NCBI GenBank assembly: GCA_027484145.1
Contig: JAIXUH010000026.1
Location: 310,001 to 374,000 of the forward strand
DNA: 64,000 nt
DNA from: Rhodobacter sp.
Lineage (GTDB): Bacteria; Pseudomonadota; Alphaproteobacteria; Rhodobacterales; Rhodobacteraceae
Direction of reading: 5' to 3'
The notes under the pieces are model-generated. The model was given only the letters and a program-made list of their open reading frames with translations, was not told the DNA's origin and did no database searches. Position numbers and translations under genes: made by a program. Numbering within the stretch: position 1 is the stretch's first letter; every line of letters starts with the position of its first letter. Positions 7,953 through 16,430 of this stretch are shown here, in pieces.

Positions 7953-8715
7953 CATGTCCGCAAAGCCCACGCCCGTGGGCGAGCCGCTGCTGGAAGTGCG
8001 CAATCTGTCCAAGAATTTTGGCCCGGTTCAAGCGCTGAATGATCTGACAATGATGGTCCGCGCGGGCGAAGTGGTGGCCCTTGCGGGCGACAACGGCGCT
8101 GGCAAGACCACGCTGATCAAGGCCATCTCGGGCGTCTATCAGCCATCGTCGGGCGAGATTTTGCTGAAGGGCAAGCCGGTCAGCTTTGCCTCGCCGCAAG
8201 AGGCGCGGGATCAGGGGATCGAGACGATCTATCAGGATCTGGCTTTGGCCGATAACCTGACCATCGGCGCGAATATCTTTCTGGGTCGTGAACCGATGCG
8301 GCGCGCCTTTGGCATTCTGCCGGTGCTGGACCGTGCGAAAATGGCCGAGGCCGCAAAATCGACCATGGCGCTGCTGGATTTCCACGTCAGCCGCCTTGAT
8401 GCGCCCGTGTCCAACTTTTCCGGTGGGCAGCGGCAGGCGGTGGCGATCGGGCGGGCGGTCTATTGGAACGCGCAGATCCTGATCATGGACGAACCCACGG
8501 CAGCCCTTGGCGTGCCCGAACAGCGCAAGGTGATCCAACTGATCCACCAGTTGAAGGCACAGGGGCGCGGCGTGATCTTCATCAGCCACAACCTGCAGGA
8601 CATCTTCGCTGTGGCTGACCGCATCGTGGTGCTGCGCCGGGGTGTGCAGGCGGGCGAGCGGCGGATTTCCGACACCAGCCATGATGAAGTGGTCAAGCTG
8701 ATGGTTGGCGGCTAA
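7945..8715 (+). CDS. sugar ABC transporter ATP-binding protein, single ABC domain (FrcA-like)
   Basis: 256 residues. Walker A GDNGAGKTT (about 49-57), ABC signature FSGGQRQ, Walker B ILIMDEPTAALG and the H-loop FISHNL are intact. Unlike RbsA/AlsA/XylG, which have two ABC domains in about 500 residues, this has one, as in the Sinorhizobium FrcA type, so it should dimerise. The start is GTG 7945 overlapping the permease gene; ATG 7954 is an alternative. Confidence 0.93.
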   Translation: MNDMSAKPTPVGEPLLEVRNLSKNFGPVQALNDLTMMVRAGEVVALAGDNGAGKTTLIKAISGVYQPSSGEILLKGKPVSFASPQEARDQGIETIYQDLALADNLTIGANIFLGREPMRRAFGILPVLDRAKMAEAAKSTMALLDFHVSRLDAPVSNFSGGQRQAVAIGRAVYWNAQILIMDEPTAALGVPEQRKVIQLIHQLKAQGRGVIFISHNLQDIFAVADRIVVLRRGVQAGERRISDTSHDEVVKLMVGG

Positions 8716-8719
8716 GGCC

Positions 8720-9682
8720 ATGGCCGGGGTTTGCATCGGCTCGATCGGTGAGTTGCTGGTCGAGTTTGTCTGCACTGAAAAGGATGGTCGCAACCTGCGT
8801 GCGGCCCCCTATGTGGGACCTTTCCCCAGCGGTGCGCCGGGCATTTTCATTGATCAAGCCGCGCGCGTGGCCACGGACTTTGGCGGCTCGGCAGTTTTTG
8901 CGGGGGCTGTGGGGGATGATGCCTTTGGCACCGTGATCCTTCGCCGACTGGCAAATGCAGGGGTGCGCCCCGACAGCATTGCCGTGGTGCGCGGTGTGCC
9001 CACCGGATCGGCCCATGTCAGCTACAACAGCGATGGCAGCCGCGATTTCGTGTTCAACATGGCCCATTCCGCCGCATCGCATCTGCCACAAACGGATGTG
9101 GCCGCTGCGGCCTTTGTGGCGGCCGGGATTGATGTGCTGCACATCTCAGGCTCCATGCTGGGCGATCCGCAAATGCGGGCGGCAGGATTGGCCATGTGCG
9201 AGGCGATGGCGGCGCAGGGCGTGGCCGTTTCCATCGACCCCAACATTCGCACCGAACTGATGGCCGATGCGGGGTATCTGGATGTCGTGCGCCGGATCAT
9301 GACGATGGCGCAGTATGTGCTGCCTTCGGATGCCGATGCCGACCTGTTGTTTCCCGGTGAGGCCTTCGCTGACTGGTCCGCCCGCCTGCTGGATGCGGGC
9401 GGACGGGTGGTGGTGTTGAAGCGGGGCGATCAGGGATGCATCGGGCGCGATGCCTTCGGCACCCATGCCCTCGCGGCGCACAAGGTAGATGTGGTCGATC
9501 CGACCGGGGCGGGGGATTGCTTTTGTGCGACCCTCGTCACCCTTCTTGCCGCGGGGCAAAGCCTGCCGGATGCCTTGATGCGCGCAAATGCGGCGGGCGC
9601 ATTGGCCGTCACCCGCCTTGGCCCGATGGAAGGAAACGCGACCCTGTCGCAGATCGACGCATTTCTGGCGGTGGCGCGATGA
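8720..9682 (+). CDS. PfkB-family carbohydrate kinase (tagatose-kinase-like by context)
   Basis: 320 residues from ATG 8720, four bases after the ATPase stop. PfkB hallmarks are the N-terminal GSIGELLVEF, GGSAVFAGAVGDDAFG near 55-70, and VDPTGAGDCFCA near 259-270 with the anion-hole GAGD and catalytic Asp266. It overlaps the next gene (GatZ-like) by ATGA. In Agrobacterium altritol/galactitol catabolism a PfkB tagatose kinase pairs with a GatZ-like 4-epimerase, so D-tagatose or a related ketose is the leading substrate guess; fructose or a 2-keto-gluconate-type sugar is not excluded. Confidence 0.9.
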   Translation: MAGVCIGSIGELLVEFVCTEKDGRNLRAAPYVGPFPSGAPGIFIDQAARVATDFGGSAVFAGAVGDDAFGTVILRRLANAGVRPDSIAVVRGVPTGSAHVSYNSDGSRDFVFNMAHSAASHLPQTDVAAAAFVAAGIDVLHISGSMLGDPQMRAAGLAMCEAMAAQGVAVSIDPNIRTELMADAGYLDVVRRIMTMAQYVLPSDADADLLFPGEAFADWSARLLDAGGRVVVLKRGDQGCIGRDAFGTHALAAHKVDVVDPTGAGDCFCATLVTLLAAGQSLPDALMRANAAGALAVTRLGPMEGNATLSQIDAFLAVAR

Positions 9683-10917
9683 CACTGGCCGATCTGATCG
9701 CGCGCAACCGGGCAGGGGTGGCCGTGGGATTGCCATCATGGTGCACGGCGCAGCCCGAAACGTTGGCCGCCATTCTGCACAGCTACCGGGCAGATGACGC
9801 GCCGATCTTGATCGAGGCAACCTGCAATCAGGTGAACCAGTTCGGCGGCTATACCGGGATGACGCCTGCCGACTTCGTGGCCTTTGTGCAGGGTATCGCC
9901 CGGGCCCAAGGGGTTGATCCCGCGCGGCTGATCCTTGGGGGCGACCATCTTGGCCCCAACCCCTGGAAGGCAGCCCCCGCCGAAGAGGCCATGGCAAAAG
10001 CGCGCGACATGGTGGCGGCCTATGTCGCGGCGGGGTTCAGCAAGATCCACCTTGACGCATCGATGCCCTGCGCGGGCGAAGTGCTGACGCCGACCGAAAT
10101 GGCCAGCCGGGCGGCCGATCTGTGTGTGGTGGCCGAAGCCGCCGCGCGCGGCCGCACCCTGCATTATGTGATCGGCACCGAAGTGCCCGTGCCGGGGGGC
10201 GAGACCGAGCGTAAGGATGCCCTTGCCGTTACCACGCCCGAAGCCGCCCGCCTGACCCATGACCAGCATCGCGCTGCCTTTGCCGCGCGCGGGTTGGAGG
10301 ACGCATTTTCACGCGTGATCGGTTTGGTGGTGCAGCCGGGCGTGGATTTCGGCAACGACCAGATCATGGCCTATGACCGCCCGCTGGCGCGGGCCTTGGC
10401 CCAAAGTGCCCCCGCCCTGAACGGCCCGTTGTTCGAGGCGCATTCCACCGATTACCAGACACAGACGGCCCTTAATGCATTGGTGCAGGATCACTTCGCC
10501 ATTCTGAAGGTCGGCCCCGAACTGACCTTTGCCTTTCGGCAGGCCATAGTGGCCTTGGAACGGCTGGAGGCGTTGATGGGTCTGCCCGCTTCGGGTGTGA
10601 CCCCGGCGCTGCTGACCGCCATGCGCGAACGGCCCGCCGACTGGCGCGCCTATGTTCCACCGGGACCGGATCAAGAAACGTTGATGCTGTTCGGCTTGTC
10701 GGATCGCCTGCGCTATTACTGGCCCGAACCACGGGTGCAGGCCGCCCTCGCGCGGTTGTTCGCAGCACTTCGCGCAAGCCACCCGCCGCCCGGACTGGTG
10801 GCGCGGGTGACTGGCGGGCTGGTGCAGATGACTGATCCCGCCGATCTACCCGAGACCGTGATCCGCATGATGGTGGGGGCGGTTGTCCAGAAATACCGAA
10901 CCGCGACAGGAGCCTGA
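9679..10917 (+). CDS. gatZ: GatZ/KbaZ-family protein, probable D-tagatose-6-phosphate 4-epimerase
   Basis: 412 residues, full length for the family (about 420). EATCNQVNQFGGYTGMTPADF (about 42-62) and LGGDHLGPNPW (about 89-99) are unmistakable GatZ/KbaZ motifs, once called the non-catalytic subunit of tagatose-bisphosphate aldolase. No class II GatY/KbaY partner lies nearby. Family members from Agrobacterium act alone as D-tagatose-6-phosphate 4-epimerase (EC 5.1.3.40), making fructose-6-phosphate. Coupling to the PfkB kinase (4-base overlap) supports that role here. The frame is also open upstream inside the kinase gene, but the ATG at 9679 is the coupled start. Confidence 0.9.
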   Translation: MTLADLIARNRAGVAVGLPSWCTAQPETLAAILHSYRADDAPILIEATCNQVNQFGGYTGMTPADFVAFVQGIARAQGVDPARLILGGDHLGPNPWKAAPAEEAMAKARDMVAAYVAAGFSKIHLDASMPCAGEVLTPTEMASRAADLCVVAEAAARGRTLHYVIGTEVPVPGGETERKDALAVTTPEAARLTHDQHRAAFAARGLEDAFSRVIGLVVQPGVDFGNDQIMAYDRPLARALAQSAPALNGPLFEAHSTDYQTQTALNALVQDHFAILKVGPELTFAFRQAIVALERLEALMGLPASGVTPALLTAMRERPADWRAYVPPGPDQETLMLFGLSDRLRYYWPEPRVQAALARLFAALRASHPPPGLVARVTGGLVQMTDPADLPETVIRMMVGAVVQKYRTATGA

Positions 10918-10918
10918 G

Positions 10919-11995
10919 ATGCCCCCAAAGGAAACCCGTTTGCTGCGCGTGGGCGTGCTGGGCTGCGGCCCGATCGCACAGGCCGCGCATTTCGAAAGCT
11001 GCACCAAGGCCCGCAATGCCGAACTTTATGGCATCTGCGATGTGGCCGATGATCTGCGCGACCGCATGGCCGCCACCCATGCGCCCAAGCGGTCATTCAG
11101 CGACTACGATGCCATGCTCGCCGACCCGGAGCTTGAGGCAGTGATCATCGCCACATCGGATGCTTTCCACGTGCCCGCTGCCTTGCGCGCGCTGCAGGCC
11201 GGAAAGCATGTGCTGTGCGAAAAGCCCCTTGCCGTATCGGTGGAAGAGGCGGAAAGCCTGCGCTCTGCGGTGCAATCCACTGGGCTGACACTTCAGGTCG
11301 GCCACATGAAGCGGTTTGATGCCGGGTTGCAGGCGGCCAAGGCCTTTGTTGACGGGCCGATGGGCCAGATGGTGGCGCTGAAGGCGTGGTATTGCGACAA
11401 TACGCACCGCTACGCCATGACAGATGCGGTGCAGCCGCTGATCGTCACTTCCAAGAACGCCCGCAAACCTTCGGAGAACCCCAAGGCTGATCTGGACCGC
11501 TATTACATGCTGGCCCATGGCAGCCACCTTGTTGATACGGCGCGCTACTTTGGCGGAGAGATCACGGCGGTTGATGCGCGGCTGTCCAACCGCGCGGGCA
11601 TCCGCTGCTGGTTTGTCGATGTGGAGTTCGCCAATGGCGTGCTGGGCCATCTGGACCTGACTGTGGCGGTGCGGATGGATTGGCACGAAGGCTTTCAGAT
11701 CTATGGCGAGCAGGGCTCAATTCTGGGCAAGACCTATAACCCTTGGTATTACAAATCTTCCGACGTTGACATTTTCCATGAATCCGACGGCGCGACGCAT
11801 CGGGTTCTGGGGTCGGATGGGCATTTCTATCGCCGTCAGGTCGAAGGTTTTGCTGAAACCATCCTGCACGGCGTTCCCCAGTATGGCGCGGATCTTGAGG
11901 ATGGCATCGCCTCGGTCCGGGCGATGGTGGCCATTGCGCAATCGGCCCGCACGCGCCAACCCGTGCGGCTGGCCGATGTTGCGGGGGCGCTGTGA
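10919..11995 (+). CDS. Gfo/Idh/MocA family oxidoreductase
   Basis: 358 residues from ATG 10919, preceded by ACAGGAG. A Rossmann motif VGVLGCGPIAQ lies near residues 9-19, and CEKPLAVS is the EKP catalytic segment near 101-107. The C-terminal part is the family substrate domain. It differs clearly from the dehydrogenase at 193-1341. The stop overlaps the next start by one base (TGATG). It probably oxidises a hydroxyl of the imported sugar, with the next gene's TIM-barrel isomerase acting on the keto product. Confidence 0.93.
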   Translation: MPPKETRLLRVGVLGCGPIAQAAHFESCTKARNAELYGICDVADDLRDRMAATHAPKRSFSDYDAMLADPELEAVIIATSDAFHVPAALRALQAGKHVLCEKPLAVSVEEAESLRSAVQSTGLTLQVGHMKRFDAGLQAAKAFVDGPMGQMVALKAWYCDNTHRYAMTDAVQPLIVTSKNARKPSENPKADLDRYYMLAHGSHLVDTARYFGGEITAVDARLSNRAGIRCWFVDVEFANGVLGHLDLTVAVRMDWHEGFQIYGEQGSILGKTYNPWYYKSSDVDIFHESDGATHRVLGSDGHFYRRQVEGFAETILHGVPQYGADLEDGIASVRAMVAIAQSARTRQPVRLADVAGAL

Positions 11996-12822
11996 TGCGG
12001 CTGGGGATTTTCGCCAAGACCTTTGCCGGGTCTGACCCTGATACGGTGATGGCGGCGGCACGGGCGGCCGGTTTTGCGGGGGTGCAATACAACATGGCCT
12101 GCTCGGGCCTTGCCGCGATGCCTGATGAATTGACGGGTGCCCAGACGGATGCGGTCGCCAAGGCCAGTGCGCGGCATGGCGTGGCAGTTGCGGCAGTGTC
12201 TGGCACCTACAACATGATCCACCCTGATCCAGCCGTGCGCGCAAGCGGGTTGCGCCGGCTTGGCGTTCTGATTGACGCAGCGGCGGATATGGGCACCGGG
12301 ATGGTCACGCTATGCACCGGCACACGCGACGCGGCGGACCAATGGCGCCACCACCCCGACAATACCACGCCCGCGGCATGGCGCGACCTGCTGGAGGAAA
12401 TGGGGAAGGCCTGCACATTGGCCGAGGCGCGGGGTGTAAAACTGGGGATCGAGCCGGAGCTTGCCAATGTGGTGGATGGTGCAGCCAAGGCGCGCCTTTT
12501 GATCGACACGCTGCAAAGCCCTTCCATCGCAATCGTGCTGGACCCGGCCAACCTGTTCGAAGTGGCCGACCTTGCCACGCAGCGCGACCTGATCGCGGGC
12601 GCGGTCGACCTGCTGGCTGACCGGATCACCATGGCCCATGCCAAGGACCGCGATGCTGCGGGCGGTTTTGCCACCGCAGGGCAGGGGGTAGTCGATTTCC
12701 CGCATTTCCTGCGCGGCCTGCGCGCGGCTGGCTTCGACGGCGATCTGGTCACGCATGGGCTTGCGGCGGATGAGGCCGCCGGTGTGGCTGCCTTCCTGTC
12801 CCGCACCTTGGCCGCGCTATGA
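11995..12822 (+). CDS. sugar phosphate isomerase/epimerase family (xylose-isomerase-like TIM barrel)
   Basis: 275 residues. LGIFAKTF at the N-terminus, LGIEPELANVV near the middle (metal-ligand Glu), and RITMAHAKDRD (His and Asp ligands) fit the AP_endonuc_2 fold of hydroxypyruvate isomerases, inosose dehydratases and 3-epimerases. These enzymes move carbonyls or epimerise ketoses using a divalent metal. It is coupled at both ends to neighbours and commonly occurs beside Gfo/Idh dehydrogenases. The substrate is unknown. Confidence 0.88.
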   Translation: MRLGIFAKTFAGSDPDTVMAAARAAGFAGVQYNMACSGLAAMPDELTGAQTDAVAKASARHGVAVAAVSGTYNMIHPDPAVRASGLRRLGVLIDAAADMGTGMVTLCTGTRDAADQWRHHPDNTTPAAWRDLLEEMGKACTLAEARGVKLGIEPELANVVDGAAKARLLIDTLQSPSIAIVLDPANLFEVADLATQRDLIAGAVDLLADRITMAHAKDRDAAGGFATAGQGVVDFPHFLRGLRAAGFDGDLVTHGLAADEAAGVAAFLSRTLAAL

Positions 12823-13610
12823 CCCAGACGGGCTGGCTGACCCGCGATGGTTTGCGCCTTGCCGTGCACGGCGCCGGGCAGGGCGGCCCGTTGCTGGTTT
12901 TCCAGCATGGGCTGTGCGGTGATGCCCGTCAGGTGGCCGAGGCAATGCAGGGCTTTCGCTGGGCGGGGCTGGAATGTCGTGGTCATGGGGCGTCTGACCT
13001 TGGCGCCGAGATCTCGATCGCCTGCTTTGCCAATGATGTGGCGGCACTGATCGAAACCTTGCCGGGCCCCGTAATCTTGGGCGGAATTTCCATGGGTGCG
13101 GCGATTGCCACCCGTCTTGCCGTCACCCGGCCCGAACTGGTGCGCGGCCTTGTGCTGGTGCGCCCGGCATGGGTCACGGATGCCGCCCCACCAAACATGG
13201 CCCCGAATGCCGAGGTAGGTGCGCTTTTGGCGGAAATGCCCGCTGATGGGGCCCGCGCCACCTTTGCCAGCGGCGACACGGCAAGGCGGCTGGCGTCCGA
13301 GGCGCCCGACAATCTGGCATCCCTGATGGGGTTCTTTGCGCGCAGCCCGCAGTCCGCCACCGCCCGCCTGCTGAGCACCATTTCTGCCGATGGTCCGGGG
13401 GTTTCGTCTGCCGAACTGGCCGCGATCCGGATGCCTGTGCTGGTTTGTGGCACGGCAGAGGATGCCATTCACCCCATCGCCCACGCGCAAACACTCGCCG
13501 CCATGATCCCCGGTGCGAAACTGGCCGAACTGTTCCCCAAGGGCCGCGACAAGCCCGCCCATCTGGCGGCGCTGTCTGCCGCCCTGACCCGTTTCCTGAA
13601 GGAGTTTTAA
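12819..13610 (+). CDS. alpha/beta-fold hydrolase
   Basis: 263 residues. FQHGLCGDA forms the oxyanion region near 28-36. GGISMGAAIATR carries the nucleophile Ser in GxSxG (about residue 91). The acid Asp is probably in CGTAEDAIHP and the catalytic His near DKPAHL. The layout resembles the 3-oxoadipate enol-lactonase/esterase group. It starts inside the isomerase stop (ATGA). In a sugar operon it could open a lactone formed by a dehydrogenase or remove an acyl group, but this is inference. Confidence 0.85.
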   Translation: MTQTGWLTRDGLRLAVHGAGQGGPLLVFQHGLCGDARQVAEAMQGFRWAGLECRGHGASDLGAEISIACFANDVAALIETLPGPVILGGISMGAAIATRLAVTRPELVRGLVLVRPAWVTDAAPPNMAPNAEVGALLAEMPADGARATFASGDTARRLASEAPDNLASLMGFFARSPQSATARLLSTISADGPGVSSAELAAIRMPVLVCGTAEDAIHPIAHAQTLAAMIPGAKLAELFPKGRDKPAHLAALSAALTRFLKEF

Positions 13611-13611
13611 G

Positions 13612-14307
13612 ATGCCCCGTCCGCAAGCCGACTGGATTGCCGCCCTGCCGCGCACGCGGCTTTTGGCCGAATACTCGATGTGGTCCGCCGATCTGATCCG
13701 TCTGGCGGATGATCTGGACCGCATCACAGCCCATGCCGATATCCTGCATGTTGATGTGGCGGATGGCCATTTTGCCCCGGCGTTTCTGTTCTTTCCCGAT
13801 CTGGTGGCGCGCCTGCGTGACCGGACGGCCATTCCGATCCATGTGCATCTGATGGTGGCGGATGCCGTTGTGCTGCCGCAGATCGACCAGTTTGCCGAGG
13901 CCGGGGCCGATCTGATCAGCCTGCATGTGGAAAACGCAGCCGTCGCAAACGCGGCACTGGACCGGATTGCAGCGCACGGGTTGAAAGCGGGCATGGTGCT
14001 GCGGGTGGAAACGCCGGTGGCGCAGGCGGCACCGTGGCTTGCACGGCTGGATATGCTGACGCTGCTGGGCACGGCCATCGGCGTCAAGGGGCAGGGGCTT
14101 GATCCCACCGCGACCGCCCGCCTGCAAGAGGCGGCCCGTCTAATTGCGGCGACCGGGCGGCGGATTGTGCTGGCGGCGGATGGTGGCATCCGTGACACCA
14201 CTGTGCCGCTGTTGCGGCAGGCAGGGGCGGAAACCGTGGTGATGGGATCACTGGCCTTTGGCGCGCCCGATCTGGCGGAACGGATGCGGTGGCTGCACAG
14301 CCTGTAA
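13612..14307 (+). CDS. ribulose-phosphate 3-epimerase family protein (AlsE-like)
   Basis: 231 residues. ILHVDVADGHFAP (metal His and catalytic Asp, about 44-56), HVHLMVAD, and ISLHVEN match the RPE TIM barrel. VLAADGGIRD near the C-terminus gives the second catalytic Asp and phosphate loop. The N-terminal part is less like housekeeping Rpe (no SAD start) and closer to allulose-6-phosphate 3-epimerase relatives. It follows the hydrolase by one base and ends the operon 11 bases from convergent fabI. Its location suggests epimerisation of a ketose-phosphate. Confidence 0.88.
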   Translation: MPRPQADWIAALPRTRLLAEYSMWSADLIRLADDLDRITAHADILHVDVADGHFAPAFLFFPDLVARLRDRTAIPIHVHLMVADAVVLPQIDQFAEAGADLISLHVENAAVANAALDRIAAHGLKAGMVLRVETPVAQAAPWLARLDMLTLLGTAIGVKGQGLDPTATARLQEAARLIAATGRRIVLAADGGIRDTTVPLLRQAGAETVVMGSLAFGAPDLAERMRWLHSL

Positions 14308-14318
14308 CGCGGCGGTGC

Positions 14319-15107
14319 TTACAGGTTTTCGGCCTGCGGAAAGCCCAGAACGTGATAGCCGCCATCTACGTGGATGACCTCTCCTGTGGTGGCGGCGCCA
14401 TAGGACGAACACAACCATGCCGCCGTGCCGCCGATGGTTTCCAGCGTGGCATTGGCGCGCAGTGGCGCATTTGCCTCGGTATGGCGAAAGGTGGCGCGCG
14501 CGCCGCCAATGGCCGCACCGGCCAGTGTCTTCATCGGGCCGGGGGAAATCGCGTTCACGCGAATGCCTTGCGGCCCCAGATCATTGGCCAAATAGCGCGT
14601 GGCACTTTCCAGCGCCGCCTTGGCGACACCCATGACGTTGTAGTTGGGGGAGACGCGGTTTGACCCCTGAAAGGTCAGTGTGATGAGGCTGCCGCCATCG
14701 GGCATCAGGTCAGCCGCCCGCCGCGCGATGTCGATAAACGAAAAGCATGAAATGGTCAGCGAGTTCTGGAAGTTCCCGCGCGAGGTGTTGATGAACCGCC
14801 CCGTCAATTCGTTCTTGTCGGAAAACGCGATGGCGTGGATGACGAAATCAAGGCTACCCCAACGGTCCTTGAGAACCGCGAAACAGGCATCAAGGCTGTC
14901 GTCGTTGGTCACATCGACGTCGACCAGAACATCCGACCCGACGCTGGCTGCCAGCGGTTCAACCCGTTTGCCAAAGGCATCGCCCTGATACGAAAAGGCC
15001 AGTTCCGCGCCTTCGGCATGCAGTGCCTTTGCGATGCCCCAAGCGATGGAACGCTCATTCGCCACGCCCATGACAAGCCCGCGCTTGCCCTTCATCAGTT
15101 CGGCCAT
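14319..15107 (-). CDS. fabI: enoyl-[acyl-carrier-protein] reductase FabI
   Basis: 262 residues. It is an SDR-type fold with GLVMGVANERSIAWGIA at residues 10-26 (NADH-binding loop typical of FabI) and the catalytic Tyr156-x6-Lys163 pair in YNVMGVAK. It reduces trans-2-enoyl-ACP in the last step of each fatty acid elongation cycle in the cytoplasm. It is the last gene of the leftward fabA-methyltransferase-fabB-fabI run, 27 bases after fabB. Confidence 0.97.
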   Translation of the reverse strand: MAELMKGKRGLVMGVANERSIAWGIAKALHAEGAELAFSYQGDAFGKRVEPLAASVGSDVLVDVDVTNDDSLDACFAVLKDRWGSLDFVIHAIAFSDKNELTGRFINTSRGNFQNSLTISCFSFIDIARRAADLMPDGGSLITLTFQGSNRVSPNYNVMGVAKAALESATRYLANDLGPQGIRVNAISPGPMKTLAGAAIGGARATFRHTEANAPLRANATLETIGGTAAWLCSSYGAATTGEVIHVDGGYHVLGFPQAENL

Positions 15108-15134
15108 TGTCGTCCCTCGTTTGGTTCTTGGCGG

Positions 15135-16364
15135 TCAGCCGAGATACTTGCTCATCACCAATGTCGCGTTGGTGCCGCCAAAGCCAAAGCTGTTGGACAG
15201 GACCGAGTCAATCTCCAGCCCTTCGCGCAAGGTCGTCACGATTTCGGACGGATCGATGGCCGGGTCCAGCGTGGTGATGTTGGCCGATGCCGCGATGAAG
15301 CCCTTGTTCATCATGATCAGCGAATAGATCGCCTCATGCACCCCGGTCGCGCCAAGGCTGTGGCCGGTCAGCGACTTGGTCGAGGCAACGGGAGGAGTGG
15401 TGCCCCGGCCAAAGACGCGGCGGATGGCTTCCATCTCGGTCACGTCACCCACCGGCGTGCTGGTGCCGTGGCTGTTGATGTAGTCGATGCTGCGGTCTTC
15501 GGGCAGGGTCGAAACCGCAAGCCGCATCGAGCGTTCGCCACCTTCGCCGCTGGGGGCCACCATGTCATGGCCATCGGACGTGGCGCCATAGCCCGTCACT
15601 TCGCCATAAATCTTGGCGCCGCGGGCAAGCGCGTGGTTCAACTCTTCCAGCACCACCACACCGCCGCCACCGGCAATCACGAACCCGTCGCGCGTGGCGT
15701 CATAGGTGCGGCTGGCCGTGGCCGGCGCGTCGTTGTACTTGGACGACATTGCCCCCATCGCATCGAACAGGCACGACAGCGTCCAGTCCAGTTCCTCGCC
15801 ACCGCCGGCAAAGACGATGTCCTGCTTGCCCATCTGGATCAGTTCGGTGCCGTTGCCGATGCAATGCGCCGAGGTGGAGCAGGCCGAAGTGATGGAATAG
15901 TTCACGCCCTTGATCTTGAACGGCGTCGCAAGGCAGGCCGAGTTGGTCGATGACATGCAGCGCGTCACCATGAAGGGGCCCATCTTCTTGGGCGCGCCCT
16001 TGTTGATCACGCAGTCAAAGGCGGTGAAGAAGTTGCTGGTCGAAGGTCCGCCCGACCCCATGATCAGGCCGGTGCGCTCATTCGAGATATCGGTTTCCTC
16101 AAGCCCGCTGTCGGCAATCGCCTGCTGCATGGCAAGGAAGTTATAAGCGGCACCTGGCCCCATGAAGCGCAGGTTGCGCTTGTCGATGTGGTCTTCCAGC
16201 ACGATCTGCGGCATGCCGTGCACTTGGCTGCGAAAGCCATGCTCGGCATATTCCGGCGCAAAGACGATGCCCGACTTGCCTGCCCGCAGACTGGACTCCA
16301 CTTCGGCGGCATCGTTGCCGATGGGCGATATGATACCGATCCCGGTGATGACGACACGACGCAT
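15135..16364 (-). CDS. fabB: 3-oxoacyl-[acyl-carrier-protein] synthase I FabB
   Basis: 409 residues. The thiolase-fold active site has Cys162 in [12 protein letters not shown], His in [11 protein letters not shown] near 298, and His in [12 protein letters not shown] near 333. The length and these motifs fit FabB, which elongates the cis-3-decenoyl-ACP made by FabA and commits carbon to unsaturated fatty acids. FabF would look similar, but linkage to fabA settles the call. Confidence 0.96.
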   Translation of the reverse strand: MRRVVITGIGIISPIGNDAAEVESSLRAGKSGIVFAPEYAEHGFRSQVHGMPQIVLEDHIDKRNLRFMGPGAAYNFLAMQQAIADSGLEETDISNERTGLIMGSGGPSTSNFFTAFDCVINKGAPKKMGPFMVTRCMSSTNSACLATPFKIKGVNYSITSACSTSAHCIGNGTELIQMGKQDIVFAGGGEELDWTLSCLFDAMGAMSSKYNDAPATASRTYDATRDGFVIAGGGGVVVLEELNHALARGAKIYGEVTGYGATSDGHDMVAPSGEGGERSMRLAVSTLPEDRSIDYINSHGTSTPVGDVTEMEAIRRVFGRGTTPPVASTKSLTGHSLGATGVHEAIYSLIMMNKGFIAASANITTLDPAIDPSEIVTTLREGLEIDSVLSNSFGFGGTNATLVMSKYLG

Positions 16365-16430
16365 GGGGGCCTCCCTCAGTGACTTAAGGCCTGTTTAGGG
16401 CAGTGGACAAAGGGGGGCAAGCCGCTTGGG

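Noticed and set aside
9679-10917. Complete tagatose-bisphosphate aldolase with GatZ as helper subunit
   Set aside because: No class II GatY/KbaY gene is nearby; GatZ-type proteins are known to act alone as 4-epimerases.
12207-14201. 664-residue minus-strand open frame opposite the isomerase, hydrolase and epimerase genes
   Set aside because: It is antisense to three well-supported enzymes, low-complexity in composition (Ala/Arg/Ser-rich) and matches no family; long antisense frames are expected at this GC content.
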